Source: Prochlorococcus sp. AG-347-J20 (GTDB lineage: Bacteria > Cyanobacteriota > Cyanobacteriia > PCC-6307 > Cyanobiaceae). Taken from it: a stretch of DNA of 64,000 nt. The notes below the pieces were generated by a model, which was given only the letters and a program-made list of their open reading frames with translations, was not told the DNA's origin and made no database searches. The stretch covers positions 1-64,000 of the forward strand of contig QCBW01000003.1 in NCBI GenBank assembly GCA_003281485.1. Reading direction: 5' to 3'. Made by a program: the position numbers and the translations under genes. Shown here piece after piece: positions 47,681-57,056 of this stretch; position 1 is the first letter of the stretch; each line of letters begins with the position of its first letter.

Positions 47681-49100
47681 GATCCTTTAATTCTCCAATC
47701 AAATCATTGAGTACCTTTTTTGCATCCCCAAAGACCATGGAGGTATTTGGCAGATCAAATAAATCATTTTTTATTCCTGAGTAACCTGCACTCATACCTC
47801 GTTTAATTACAAATACCGTTCTTGCTTCCTGCACATCAAGAACTGGCATGCCATATAAAGGAGAAGAGCTATCATTTTTAGCTTGAGGATTAACTACATC
47901 ATTTGCTCCTAAAACTAAAACAACATCCGTTGCTGGAAAATCAGGATTTACAACGTCCATCTCTTTAAGTTGTTCGTAAGGAACATCTGCTTCTGCTAAA
48001 AGTACATTCATATGTCCAGGCATCCTCCCTGCTACAGGATGTATTGCGTAAACAACTTCAATTCCATTTTGCTCTAGTTTTTTTGTCACTTCCCTTAAAG
48101 TATGTTGGGCTTGAGCTACTGCTAGACCATAACCAGGAACAATAATTACCTTGTTGGCTGCCTCTAAAGTCAATGCACATTCTTCAACACTGCAAGAAGT
48201 TATATTTGTATATTCTCCCGAACCAGAAGAGGCTGTACTTTGTGAAGATAAAGATCCTCCAAAAAGAACTGAGACCAATGATCTATTCATACCCTTGCAC
48301 ATTACTTGAGTAAGTATTAGACCTGCCGCTCCTACCATTGCGCCTGCTACTATCAAAAGCTGACTATCTACAACGAAACCTGCTGCTGCCGCTGCAATCC
48401 CTGAATAGCTGTTTAATAAAGATATAACGACTGGCATATCAGCTCCACCAATTGGCAAAGTAACTCCAATCCCTAATAAAGAAGAGACAAAAACTAAAAG
48501 CCAAATAGAACCTGTATTGCCGTTTATCAAATCAACAAAGGCTATCAAGGAAGCAACTGCAAAAACAATATTTACAAAATGTCTTGCTTTGCTCTGAGTC
48601 CATCCTGGAGTTGACAACCAACCCTGTAACTTTGCCATTGCCACAATTGAACCTGTAAAAGTTATGGCACCAACAAATATAGAGACGGATATTGAAACTT
48701 CGTTAATCAGTGACTTAAAAAAATCAAAATTTTCTTGGCCACCAGATATGGGAAAAATAGCTACTCCTAAGGCCACTAAAAGTGATGACATTCCTCCACA
48801 ACCGTTGAACAATGCCACTGTCTCAGGCATGGAGGTCATAGGAACTTTTTTTGCAAGTATTGCTCCGAACAAACTACCTATGATTGATCCAATTATTATC
48901 CAAATCCATGCCTGAATAGCAATTCCCGAAGTACCTAAATAATAAGAAAGCAATCCTACTACTGATAGCGACATTGCAAATGCAGCTAATCTATTGGCAT
49001 CCCTTGCTGATTTTACTTTTGACAATCCTTTTATTCCTAAAGCCAATAAAAGTACCGCTAGAAGGTCAATAACGAATTTAATGATTACAGGTAGATTCAT
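47661..49100 (-). CDS. pntB: NAD(P) transhydrogenase, beta subunit
   Basis: PntB uses the proton motive force with PntA to transfer hydride from NADH to NADP+. The 479 residues contain about nine membrane helices and a C-terminal NADP-binding domain (VIIVPGYGLAVAQAQHTLRE, VAGRMPGHMNVLLAEADVPY, VVLVLGANDVVNPQAKND, VIKRGMSAGYSGIKNDLF, TSMVFGDAKKVLNDLI). Length and motifs are complete. It is the last gene of the pnt set before the overlapping hydrolase. Confidence 0.96.
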   Translation of the reverse strand: MNLPVIIKFVIDLLAVLLLALGIKGLSKVKSARDANRLAAFAMSLSVVGLLSYYLGTSGIAIQAWIWIIIGSIIGSLFGAILAKKVPMTSMPETVALFNGCGGMSSLLVALGVAIFPISGGQENFDFFKSLINEVSISVSIFVGAITFTGSIVAMAKLQGWLSTPGWTQSKARHFVNIVFAVASLIAFVDLINGNTGSIWLLVFVSSLLGIGVTLPIGGADMPVVISLLNSYSGIAAAAAGFVVDSQLLIVAGAMVGAAGLILTQVMCKGMNRSLVSVLFGGSLSSQSTASSGSGEYTNITSCSVEECALTLEAANKVIIVPGYGLAVAQAQHTLREVTKKLEQNGIEVVYAIHPVAGRMPGHMNVLLAEADVPYEQLKEMDVVNPDFPATDVVLVLGANDVVNPQAKNDSSSPLYGMPVLDVQEARTVFVIKRGMSAGYSGIKNDLFDLPNTSMVFGDAKKVLNDLIGELKDLGVGEK

Positions 49101-49107
49101 TTAATAA

Positions 49108-49401
49108 TTACTTCTTATTTGATGGTTTACGACTAAACATCGCGAGCATTCGATCAGTTACAAAGAAACCCCCTACAACGTTGAAAAGAGCAAATCCAAG
49201 AGAAACTGAACCAATCATTAAAAGTGGTAAGTTACCTTCTGCTTTTACAATTAAAGTCAAGGCTGCAAGCATTGTTATTCCTGAAATTGCATTTGCTCCA
49301 CTCATTAGAGGAGTGTGAAGCGTAGGAGGAACTTTTCCAATTAATTCGAGGCCTAATAAACTACCAAGTAAAAGAACCCAAAGAAGACTTATAAAAGACA
49401 T
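49108..49401 (-). CDS. pntA: NAD(P) transhydrogenase, alpha subunit part 2 (membrane)
   Basis: In many bacteria PntA is split; this is the membrane half. The 97 residues hold three helices and the family sequences FISLLWVLLLGSLLGLELIG, KVPPTLHTPLMSGANAISGI and NVVGGFFVTDRMLAMF. The THTPLMSGANAISG-type loop lines the proton path. It lies 7 bases before pntB and 12 bases after part 1, confirming a three-gene operon. Confidence 0.95.
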   Translation of the reverse strand: MSFISLLWVLLLGSLLGLELIGKVPPTLHTPLMSGANAISGITMLAALTLIVKAEGNLPLLMIGSVSLGFALFNVVGGFFVTDRMLAMFSRKPSNKK

Positions 49402-49413
49402 AAATTTAAAACC

Positions 49414-50544
49414 TCAATTTTCAAAAACTTTTTTTTGAAGAATAACTCCTGCATCGCTTAATAAACATCCAGAAATGAGTTCATCCTCTTTATCTAATTT
49501 AATTAGACCATCTTTTATAAAAGGTGTAATCAAAGATGTTAAGTTCTTCGCATAAAGCGAACTTGCATCATTAGGGACTGATGACGGTAATTCCCCCGCT
49601 CCAATAAGTTTTACCCCATCTTTGATAATAGTTTTATTTGATTTTGTTCCTTCACAATTACCTCCCTGAGAAACTGCCAAATCAATAACTACTGCACCAG
49701 GCCTCATTTTTTCAATCATAAGGGAGTCTATTAGAACAGGAGCCTTCTTACCTAGAACTTGTGCAGTACATATAGCAACATCAGCTTCAGATAAATATTT
49801 AGTTAACGTAGCCTTCTGTTTTGAAAGGAATTCGGGTGTTACTGCTTTTGCATAACCTCCAGTCTCCCCTGGTTTTTCATCCACTTCAGGAAGTTCTATG
49901 AATCTTGCTCCAAGGGACTCTACTTGTTCTTTAACAGCAGGTCTAATATCAGATACAAATACTATTGCACCAAGTCTTTTTGCTGTCGCAACTGCCTGCA
50001 ATCCTGCAACTCCTCCACCAAGAACCACTACTTTGGCAGGTTGAACTGTCCCTGCTGCAGTCATAAGCATAGGGAAGTACCTATCTAACTCACTTGCAGC
50101 CAGAAGAACTGCTTTGTATCCAGCGATATTGGCCTGTGAAGAAAGAACATCAGAGGATTGAGCTCTACTAATTCTAGGAAGCAACTCTAGTGATAAAGCT
50201 GAAATCTTATTACTATTAATAATCTTTTGAAGCTCCTTATTGCCGTATGGATTAAGAAGACCAAGAAGAATAGCGCCTTTCTTTAATTTATTTAAGTTAT
50301 CCTCTGATGGAGTTTGAACACAAAATATTAAGTCCGCTTCACCCCAAATTTTTTGATCTAGGTTACTTATTATTTTACCTCCCGATTCCTCATATGTTAA
50401 GTCACTAAATCCTGATAATTTTCCTGCTGAACTTTCAATATAAACATCACATCCGAGACTTTTTAATTTTTTTACTGCTTCTGGTGTTGCTGAAACTCTC
50501 CTTTCACCAGAGCTTGTTTCGGAAGGAATAAGTATCTTTGTCAA
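49414..50544 (-). CDS. pntA: NAD(P) transhydrogenase, alpha subunit part 1 (NAD domain)
   Basis: The soluble NAD(H)-binding half. Of the 376 residues, ILIPSETSSGERRVSATPEA at the start, then ALSLELLPRISRAQSSDVLS (the RxxRAQxMD region), AGYKAVLLAA, VVVLGGGVAGLQAVATAKRL (Gly-rich NAD fold), ETGGYAKAV and GAVVIDLAVSQGGNCEGT are diagnostic. First gene of the leftward pnt operon. The divergent promoter region of 50545-50671 separates it from the next plus-strand gene. Confidence 0.95.
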   Translation of the reverse strand: MTKILIPSETSSGERRVSATPEAVKKLKSLGCDVYIESSAGKLSGFSDLTYEESGGKIISNLDQKIWGEADLIFCVQTPSEDNLNKLKKGAILLGLLNPYGNKELQKIINSNKISALSLELLPRISRAQSSDVLSSQANIAGYKAVLLAASELDRYFPMLMTAAGTVQPAKVVVLGGGVAGLQAVATAKRLGAIVFVSDIRPAVKEQVESLGARFIELPEVDEKPGETGGYAKAVTPEFLSKQKATLTKYLSEADVAICTAQVLGKKAPVLIDSLMIEKMRPGAVVIDLAVSQGGNCEGTKSNKTIIKDGVKLIGAGELPSSVPNDASSLYAKNLTSLITPFIKDGLIKLDKEDELISGCLLSDAGVILQKKVFEN

Positions 50545-50671
50545 TTTATTTATTTTTTTAACATACTAAATATAAATTGAAGAAAGTCAAAAGTCTTGGA
50601 GTTTTGTTAAAAATATATTTTCTTTTTTATAAAAAATAGCTATCTAAAAGATATAGGTATTTAATAATCCA

Positions 50672-51250
50672 ATGAGTATAAAAGCAATCGAATGCCCTGA
50701 TGGAGTGTGTCACAGTCATCATGGCGGTCACGCTGTGCCAAGGCAAGCTATGCAGAAAAATCTAGAAAAGCATGGTAAAGACTGGTGCGAAAAATTAGCC
50801 GAGAGAATTTATGAAATGTCAGTTGATACTTATTCACAGACAGTAATGCCAAGTCTACATTCAGCAGGTTGGCAAAGAAGACATTTAGATTGGGAATTTA
50901 AGTTGGCAGAAAATGATTCTGAACCTGATGAAACTCTTGTTGAAGGAATAATAAATGCCACTGAAAGCTTCCTAAGGAGTAGTGAGGTGCATCGGTTATT
51001 TATTCAGGAATTGGTCCAGGGCACATTTGAGGAGGCAAATGACAAAAAAATAATTTCTAAGGCAATAAAATCTATTATTGAAGAGGAAATTGTTAGTTCA
51101 CTAAGAGAAAAGAAAGAAACTCTTTTAAAGAAAATATCTGCAAAATTAATATCAGAAGAAAAAGTTAGTGAGGAACTTGCAATAAATTCAGCTAAAGAGG
51201 GCTTTGAGGAAGTTGAAAGACTACTTGCAAACCATAGCGAGGCAGTTTAA
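50672..51250 (+). CDS. Conserved cyanobacterial protein (192 aa)
   Basis: A soluble, highly charged protein. The N-terminus has IECPDGVCHSHHGGHAVPRQ with one Cys pair-like element and four His, a possible metal site. The middle has DWCEKLAERIYEMSVDTYSQ and GWQRRHLDWEFKLA. The C-terminal 80 residues are a long Lys/Glu helix region (SLREKKETLLKKISAKLISE), probably coiled coil. I know this arrangement in unicellular cyanobacteria but not its function. Intact. Confidence 0.6.
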   Translation: MSIKAIECPDGVCHSHHGGHAVPRQAMQKNLEKHGKDWCEKLAERIYEMSVDTYSQTVMPSLHSAGWQRRHLDWEFKLAENDSEPDETLVEGIINATESFLRSSEVHRLFIQELVQGTFEEANDKKIISKAIKSIIEEEIVSSLREKKETLLKKISAKLISEEKVSEELAINSAKEGFEEVERLLANHSEAV

Positions 51251-51404
51251 CCCTAATTCTTTATATTTTCTTTATATTTATTGCAAAAATCTGCTCAAAT
51301 ATAAATTAAAGATTAAATTATTGTTTGGAAGTACAAAGTTGTAACTTATTAGACAATACATAAGCTGTTCGGTGTGTTTAGGTATATACAACTTTTAAGA
51401 TTCA

Positions 51405-51629
51405 ATGGACAATTTCATTAGAAAAAGGATCGACATTGCAACTTGTTGGGCTACCAATAGAATTTCTGCAATGGATACTCTAGAAAGATATGAAGACAGT
51501 TATGCAATTGCAGAAGAATTTAGAGAGTGGATATTACATATTGGCGAAAAGAACGAAAATTTAAAAGATTCTGTTTTAAACTTCCCAAAGGAATTAAAAA
51601 ATTTATTAGACCAAAAAATCAAAGATTAA
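51405..51629 (+). CDS. Conserved picocyanobacterial protein (74 aa)
   Basis: A soluble helical protein (FIRKRIDIATCWATNRISAM, then DTLERYEDSYAIAEEFREWI) with a short C-terminal helix (FPKELKNLLDQKIKD). It sits between the His-rich protein and the NTRC gene, each with its own spacing, so it is probably monocistronic. No motif suggests a function. Confidence 0.6.
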   Translation: MDNFIRKRIDIATCWATNRISAMDTLERYEDSYAIAEEFREWILHIGEKNENLKDSVLNFPKELKNLLDQKIKD

Positions 51630-51708
51630 ATAACAAATCGATCGAGTGAAACCCGCCCTACATTATTTGGGTTCGTTTATTATTATTAATATTGAAATTA
51701 GAAAATAA

Positions 51709-53085
51709 ATGGAGAATAAAGAGAACACTTCAAACGTAGAAAATGTTGTCATTATAGGCTCAGGACCTGCAGGTTATACAGCTGCAATATATGCAGCAAG
51801 AGCTAATCTTCAACCTTTACTAGTAACAGGATTTAATTCTGGTGGAATCCCTGGTGGCCAATTAATGACCACAACATTTGTTGAAAATTATCCAGGTTTC
51901 CCAGATGGAGTACTAGGTCCTGAATTGATGGATCTAATGAAGGCTCAAGCCGAAAGATGGGGTACTAATTTGTACGAAAGTGATGTTGTCTCAATAAATA
52001 CTGATTCACATCCCTTTGAATTAAAAACTTTAGAAGGAACTATAAAAACTAACTCAATTATTATTGCAACTGGAGCAAGTGCAAATAGATTAGGGGTAGT
52101 AAATGAAGATAAATTCTGGAGTAAAGGAATAAGTGCTTGTGCAATCTGTGATGGAGCAACTCCACAATTTAGAAATGAAGAATTAGCTGTTATAGGAGGA
52201 GGAGACTCTGCATGTGAAGAAGCAGCATACCTTACAAAGTATGGCAGTAAGGTGCATTTAATTGTTAGATCAGAAAAATTAAGGGCTAGCGCAGCAATGG
52301 TTGATAGAGTAAAAGCTAATCCAAAGATAGAAATCCATTGGAACACAAAAGTTGATAAAGCTGATGGTTCTGAATGGCTTGAGAAAATAGAAACTATTCA
52401 CTCTCAAGAAGGTAAAGGGGAAATTAATGTAAAAGGTCTTTTTTATGCGATAGGACACACACCAAATACGAAGTTCTTAGGCAAAAAAATTGATTTAGAT
52501 AATAAAGGATACATTGCTTGCAAATCAGGAAGACCAGAAACATCTATTGAAGGCATTTTTGCAGCAGGTGATGTTGTTGATTCTGAGTGGAGACAAGGAG
52601 TTACAGCGGCAGGGACTGGATGCATGGCGGCATTAGCTACCGAAAGGTGGCTAGCAGAGAAAAACTTAGCAAAAACTATAGTCAGAGAAACACCCGAACC
52701 AGAAAAAAAACTTAATTCATCAGACTTTAATGAAGAAGAAGTTAATGAAGATACCTTCGATTCAAATTCCGAATGGCAAAAAGGCAGTTATGCATTAAGG
52801 AAACTTTATCACGAGAGTAAAAAACCTATCTTAGTAATTTTTAGTTCTCCAAGCTGCGGCCCATGTCATGTGCTAAAACCTCAATTAAAAAGGGTAATTA
52901 AAGAACTTGATGGTGCGGTGCTTGGAGTTGAAATAGATATTGATAAGGATCAAAATATTGCAAAACAAGCTGGTATTAATGGCACACCAACAGTTCAACT
53001 TTTTAAAGAAAAATTATTAAAAAAACAATGGCAAGGTGTTAAACAAAGAAGTGAGTTTAAAGAAGCGATAAAAAATCTTATCTAA
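51709..53085 (+). CDS. NADPH-thioredoxin reductase fused to thioredoxin (NTRC)
   Basis: NTRC passes electrons from NADPH to peroxiredoxins and chloroplast-type targets. Residues 1 to about 320 are a flavin disulfide reductase (VIIGSGPAGYTAAIYAARAN; redox CAICDGATP; AVIGGGDSACEEAAYLTK; GIFAAGDVVDSEWRQ). A linker of about 40 acidic residues leads to a thioredoxin domain (FSSPSCGPCHVLKPQLKRV, with active site CGPC; GINGTPTVQLFK). At 458 residues it is complete. Such fusions are typical of oxygenic phototrophs. The active site is SCGPCH rather than WCGPC, a small deviation. Confidence 0.95.
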   Translation: MENKENTSNVENVVIIGSGPAGYTAAIYAARANLQPLLVTGFNSGGIPGGQLMTTTFVENYPGFPDGVLGPELMDLMKAQAERWGTNLYESDVVSINTDSHPFELKTLEGTIKTNSIIIATGASANRLGVVNEDKFWSKGISACAICDGATPQFRNEELAVIGGGDSACEEAAYLTKYGSKVHLIVRSEKLRASAAMVDRVKANPKIEIHWNTKVDKADGSEWLEKIETIHSQEGKGEINVKGLFYAIGHTPNTKFLGKKIDLDNKGYIACKSGRPETSIEGIFAAGDVVDSEWRQGVTAAGTGCMAALATERWLAEKNLAKTIVRETPEPEKKLNSSDFNEEEVNEDTFDSNSEWQKGSYALRKLYHESKKPILVIFSSPSCGPCHVLKPQLKRVIKELDGAVLGVEIDIDKDQNIAKQAGINGTPTVQLFKEKLLKKQWQGVKQRSEFKEAIKNLI

Positions 53086-53094
53086 AATAACTGT

Positions 53095-53361
53095 TTACTT
53101 ATTATTCCTCTTGGGGTTATTTTTATTAGTTGTAGGTCTAGCGCCGCCTGCATTTCTTTCTCTATAAGTTATCCTTCCTCTTGAAAGATCATAAGGACTT
53201 ATCTCAACTAACACTTTGTCTCCAGCTAATAATTTAATTCTAAATTTAGTCAATTTACCAGCAGCTCTACATAAACATTGATGTCCTTCAGGCTGTTCTA
53301 AGGTGACTAAATAAAATCCATTTCCCTGCTCTTTTTCTATTACACCTGAAGTTTCAATCAT
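53095..53361 (-). CDS. infA: Translation initiation factor IF-1
   Basis: IF-1 blocks the A site during initiation on the 30S subunit. The 88-residue protein has the OB-fold sequence IETSGVIEKEQGNGFYLVTL, CRAAGKLTKFRIKLLAGDKV and EISPYDLSRGRITYRERN, plus a short basic C-terminal tail (PTTNKNNPKRNNK) absent from the 72-residue E. coli form. It converges with NTRC and lies 9 bases away. Secure assignment. Confidence 0.95.
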   Translation of the reverse strand: MIETSGVIEKEQGNGFYLVTLEQPEGHQCLCRAAGKLTKFRIKLLAGDKVLVEISPYDLSRGRITYRERNAGGARPTTNKNNPKRNNK

Positions 53362-53453
53362 TAATTAATCTTTTACTAAGTTCATATTATCAGAAAAAGA
53401 TTGGCCAAAATTGATTTAAGAAAAATTACATCCGTAAAAATATGAAATTCAAT

Positions 53454-53666
53454 TCAAATTGAAAATTTAATTTCATTAATTATTTGAAGTTGACCATAGT
53501 AAAAATTAGCTTTTGCAATTTTTTCAGAATCTTCTAATTGATCAAAAAAAACAAAGCCAAGGCTTTCCCATAATGAAGATCCGCAAACATTATTCAATTC
53601 ATTTTTTGCTTCTTTTGCAAAATTATCTAGTTTTCGTTCAAGATTTTTAGACTTAGAAAAGGACAT
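53454..53666 (-). CDS. Conserved small protein (70 aa)
   Basis: A soluble helical protein (KSKNLERKLDNFAKEAKNEL, NNVCGSSLWESLGFVFFDQL, then KIAKANFYYGQLQIINEIKF). One Cys. The spacing relative to infA (about 93 bases) and to ycf39 suggests a separate small gene. I recall similar proteins next to infA in picocyanobacteria but have no function. Confidence 0.55.
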   Translation of the reverse strand: MSFSKSKNLERKLDNFAKEAKNELNNVCGSSLWESLGFVFFDQLEDSEKIAKANFYYGQLQIINEIKFSI

Positions 53667-53721
53667 AGTTTGATATTAATTACATAGTACAAATATACTA
53701 TATAAGTTCATAATTGCAATA

Positions 53722-54684
53722 TTAAAAAGGTAATCTCTTTTTTTCTTCAATATTTAGATCGGCTTCCATTTCCCTTAATCTCTTAAGAATTTGTTGGTAG
53801 TATTCCTTTAAATAATTCTCTAGTGATGTCATATCTTCTTTTTTAAGTTCTAATATTTCGTAAGTTTTGCTCATGTCAGCATCTAATGATTCACCACTAC
53901 TAGTTACTTCAGCAAAAGCCAATCTTTCAGCAACATTTAAAGAATCTTGAAAAAAGGAAACTACTTTCTGAGTGACACTAATTAGAAATGGGGAAACTCT
54001 AAAAATTTTAGCTTTCTTTTCGCTAAATTTTTCACATAGAGATATGACTTCGTTTGAATCCCATGCTTTAGGACCAACCAATGGCAATGATGTCCTATAT
54101 GTTTTTGGATTATTAACTGCGGCGACTATAACTTTTGCCATGTCTTGAGTATTCATGTATGCAATTTTAGTTGGAGTTCCACTCATCCAAACTGCTTGAC
54201 TATCTAAAATTGGGATAGCAAATTGACCTATAACTCCTTGCATAAAAGCTGCACATTTAAAGATTGTATAATCTAGAGCAGATTTCTCAAGAAGTTTTTC
54301 AGTACAAAATTTAATGTCCATTAATGGAACATTTCTAAATTTATCTGTTAAAAGGATTGAAAGGAATATGACTCTTTTTACATTTAAAGATTCACAAGCA
54401 TTAAATAAATTTAGTTTTCCATCCCAATCTATTTCATAAATACTTTTAGGATCATCTGGTTTACTAGTAGCAGCATCAATAACAACTTCAATATCTTGTA
54501 ATGCATATTCAATATCAGAAGAATTCAACAAGTTACCTTTTGTTAATTCACAACCCCATTCTTGTAGGAAGGAAGCTTTTCTTGGGTTTCTTACAAAGCA
54601 TCTGACTTCGTGACCATCTTCTATAGCTCGCTTAGCTACTTGCCTCCCAAGTGTCCCTGTTGCTCCTACTAAAAGAATCTTCAT
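53722..54684 (-). CDS. ycf39: Ycf39-type photosystem II assembly factor
   Basis: Ycf39 belongs to the NmrA/atypical SDR family and helps deliver chlorophyll to newly made D1, working with Hli proteins. The 320-residue sequence opens with the nucleotide-binding MKILLVGATGTLGRQVAKRA, then VRCFVRNPRKASFLQEWGCE, VVIDAATSKPDD, and CTEKLLEKSALDYTIFKCAA. The NmrA-type Gly-x-x-Gly-x-x-Gly is intact. It precedes petM and shares the strand with infA. In this window four Hli genes are also present. Confidence 0.9.
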   Translation of the reverse strand: MKILLVGATGTLGRQVAKRAIEDGHEVRCFVRNPRKASFLQEWGCELTKGNLLNSSDIEYALQDIEVVIDAATSKPDDPKSIYEIDWDGKLNLFNACESLNVKRVIFLSILLTDKFRNVPLMDIKFCTEKLLEKSALDYTIFKCAAFMQGVIGQFAIPILDSQAVWMSGTPTKIAYMNTQDMAKVIVAAVNNPKTYRTSLPLVGPKAWDSNEVISLCEKFSEKKAKIFRVSPFLISVTQKVVSFFQDSLNVAERLAFAEVTSSGESLDADMSKTYEILELKKEDMTSLENYLKEYYQQILKRLREMEADLNIEEKKRLPF

Positions 54685-54742
54685 ATTTTGAGATTTACTT
54701 AACTTGTAGACAATAACTCAATTTGTGATGTGTTCGCGAGAA

Positions 54743-54841
54743 TCAATCTCCCTGAAACTTTAACAATAATGCGCCCCCAACCAATCCTATTGGTATCAGT
54801 ATCCAAAAAACTGCCGCAATACTAAAAATTTCTTTAGCCAT
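54743..54841 (-). CDS. petM: Cytochrome b6-f complex subunit VII (PetM)
   Basis: A 32-residue single-helix subunit of the cytochrome b6-f complex in thylakoids. The sequence [20 protein letters not shown] and [12 protein letters not shown] matches the PetM pattern of a short hydrophilic start, one helix, and a Lys-Phe-Gln end. It lies on the same strand as ycf39, 58 bases upstream of it, and divergent from the next hydrolase gene. Confidence 0.88.
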
Positions 54842-54933
54842 AGTAAAATTTAATCATTACTATAATTTACATTGAGTATACATTTATTTGTTAAAAAAGT
54901 AGATAATGCAAATATCTTGAAAATTTTGAATAT

Positions 54934-55878
54934 ATGAATATAAATTTTAAAGAAAAGAATATTAATCTTCCTAAATATTGGAATTGGAACGGTTTTAAAG
55001 TTTGTTGGAGTGTTTTAGGCGAAGACAATGAAATTCCAATTATATTTCTCCATGGATTTGGCGCCAGTCGAAAACATTGGAGGAACAATTTAGAATATTT
55101 CGCAAAAAGAAATTGTGCTTCATATTCCATAGATTTAATAGGATTTGGAGATTCAGATCAACCTGGGATAAGACAAATTGGAAAACTAAATAATGAGATT
55201 TGGTTTAATCAAGTGAAAGACTTTATTACTCAGGTGATAAGACCAAAGAATTCTGGGAAAGTAATTCTTATTGGCAATTCCCTTGGATCTCTAGTGGCTT
55301 TAACATGTGCTGTTTCATTAGAGGATCAGATTGCAACAGTCATTGCATCGCCACTGCCAGATCAAATTCAAGAATATAAAAAGTTCAAAACAAAAAAATC
55401 ATTATTTAAGAAATTTCAAGATAGCTTCATAACAATATTTTTTATTTTTTTCCCTTTGGAGATCATTTTATTTTTGATAACCAAATTAGGGGTAATAAAA
55501 CTGGGACTAAATTCTGCCTATTTTAAAAAAGACCACATTGATCGCGAACTAATAGATTTGGTGACAAAACCAGTTTTAAGGAGAACTTCAGCTAGATCGT
55601 TACGAGCAATGTGTATTGGAATGTCTTCAAGAGATGAAAAATTTCAGGCTTCTTACCTTTTGAGAAAACTTAGCGCCTCAAGAAAAGTTCCTTTTTTATT
55701 GATATGGGGAGAAAAAGATAATTTCATACCTTTGTTTGTTGGTAAAAAGATTGCAAATTTCCATAGATGGGTAAAATTAAAAATAGTATCCAATTCAGGA
55801 CATTGTATCCATGATGAAGATCCTTCAGTATTCAATAGAATCTCTTATGACTGGATTAGAAATTTAAAAACTTTTTAA
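54934..55878 (+). CDS. Alpha/beta hydrolase
   Basis: The 314-residue protein shows the hydrolase order: [20 protein letters not shown] (oxyanion), [14 protein letters not shown], the nucleophile elbow [14 protein letters not shown] with Ser, a helical lid (about residues 150-215), [16 protein letters not shown] with the acid, and [14 protein letters not shown] with the catalytic His. The family is typical of chloroplast and cyanobacterial ester hydrolases. It is followed 4 bases later by ilvH, so the two are co-transcribed. The substrate is unknown. Confidence 0.85.
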   Translation: MNINFKEKNINLPKYWNWNGFKVCWSVLGEDNEIPIIFLHGFGASRKHWRNNLEYFAKRNCASYSIDLIGFGDSDQPGIRQIGKLNNEIWFNQVKDFITQVIRPKNSGKVILIGNSLGSLVALTCAVSLEDQIATVIASPLPDQIQEYKKFKTKKSLFKKFQDSFITIFFIFFPLEIILFLITKLGVIKLGLNSAYFKKDHIDRELIDLVTKPVLRRTSARSLRAMCIGMSSRDEKFQASYLLRKLSASRKVPFLLIWGEKDNFIPLFVGKKIANFHRWVKLKIVSNSGHCIHDEDPSVFNRISYDWIRNLKTF

Positions 55879-55882
55879 AAAT

Positions 55883-56407
55883 ATGAAACATACATTATCA
55901 GTCCTTGTAGAAGACGAATCTGGAGCCTTGAGTAGAATCTCAGGTCTCTTCGCAAGGAGGGGATTCAATATTGATAGCCTTGCAGTAGGGCCTGCAGAGT
56001 CCAAAGGCATTTCAAGGTTAACAATGGTAGTAGAAGGTGATGATGAAACTCTTCAACAAATGACTAAGCAACTTAATAAATTGTTTAATGTTCTGGGAGT
56101 TGTAGATTTTACTAATCTCGCGGCTGTTGAGAGGGAATTGATGTTACTAAAAGTTTCATCGAAAGAAGACACCAGGAGTAATATCCTTGATATAGTGCAG
56201 ATTTTCCGTGCAAAAGTTGTTGATGTATCAGATATTGCTTTAACACTTGAAGTTGTTGGAGATCCTGGGAAGTTAGTTGCTTTAGAGAAATTACTCGAGC
56301 CATACGGCATCCTTGAAATAGCGAGGACTGGCAAGGTAGCTCTTAAACGCTCTTCAGGTGTTAATACAGAAATGTTGAAAATAAACAAATATTCTCTAGA
56401 AATTTAA
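55883..56407 (+). CDS. ilvH: Acetolactate synthase, small regulatory subunit
   Basis: This subunit activates acetohydroxyacid synthase and confers valine feedback inhibition in branched-chain amino acid synthesis. The 174-residue protein starts with the ACT domain [20 protein letters not shown] and [17 protein letters not shown], then [29 protein letters not shown] and a second ACT-like half ([20 protein letters not shown]). Normal length. It overlaps the convergent cyclophilin gene by 4 bases. Confidence 0.95.
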   Translation: MKHTLSVLVEDESGALSRISGLFARRGFNIDSLAVGPAESKGISRLTMVVEGDDETLQQMTKQLNKLFNVLGVVDFTNLAAVERELMLLKVSSKEDTRSNILDIVQIFRAKVVDVSDIALTLEVVGDPGKLVALEKLLEPYGILEIARTGKVALKRSSGVNTEMLKINKYSLEI

Positions 56408-57015
56408 TTAGATATCTGGACTGCCTTGATATAGTCTTCTTTATTTATTTTTTTGAGTACATCTAATCCTTTAATAATCTTTCCAAAAATCGTATATCTT
56501 CCATCGAGTTCTGGGATCTTACTAGTTACAAAAAAGAATTCAGTAGATGAAGACTTATTCTTACCACTCTTAACCATAGCGATTGAACCACTCTCAAAGG
56601 TATTAACTAAATTTTTAGTTTCACTAGGATTTTTTATTTGATAGTTATATCTTGGTTTAATTTCTTCTTTGAATTTTATTTCTAAAGGTATTGATAGACT
56701 TGCTTTATACAAGTCTTGTTTTGGTTCAACATAAAGTTTATTTTCTGGTTTAACACCACTATGTATAAACTTTATTTGGGCTAAATTGATTATTTTATAA
56801 AATTTTTGATTTACGTAAATATTATTTTCTATGTTTTCTATAAAATTTGATACTGTTACTGGGTAATCTTTACCAAATAATTTAACCTCAAAATCGCCTT
56901 TTGTAGTTTTAAAATTAACTATTTTATTAATCTGAATACAAGTAAATTTAAGTTTTTGGCAGTAATAATTTGAATCAATTTTATTTCTATAACCACAAGC
57001 TTGCACCAAAAACAA
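56404..57015 (-). CDS. Cyclophilin-type peptidyl-prolyl isomerase, lipoprotein-like
   Basis: The domain [72 protein letters not shown] fits cyclophilins, with the Phe-Phe and His-like positions partly altered (no clear FHR). The listed start is TTG, but the frame is open upstream to an ATA at 57060 that overlaps the ycf4 stop. Adding it gives [20 protein letters not shown] before Cys, a proper lipoprotein leader with lipobox VQAC. I expect the true start there, although ATA is a rare start codon. Activity is uncertain because the catalytic Arg is not seen. Confidence 0.75.
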   Translation of the reverse strand: MFLVQACGYRNKIDSNYYCQKLKFTCIQINKIVNFKTTKGDFEVKLFGKDYPVTVSNFIENIENNIYVNQKFYKIINLAQIKFIHSGVKPENKLYVEPKQDLYKASLSIPLEIKFKEEIKPRYNYQIKNPSETKNLVNTFESGSIAMVKSGKNKSSSTEFFFVTSKIPELDGRYTIFGKIIKGLDVLKKINKEDYIKAVQISN

Positions 57016-57056
57016 AACTTGTATTAAAGATAACGTTTTTAAAAAATATTTTTTTT

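Noticed and set aside
51650-51675. Short inverted repeat (AACCC / GGGTT) before the NTRC gene
   Set aside because: Five pairs, a long loop and no T-run. It is too weak for a terminator or an operator call.
51945-52625. Two minus-strand open frames inside the NTRC gene
   Set aside because: They lie opposite conserved flavin and NADPH motifs, so they are by-products of coding on the other strand.
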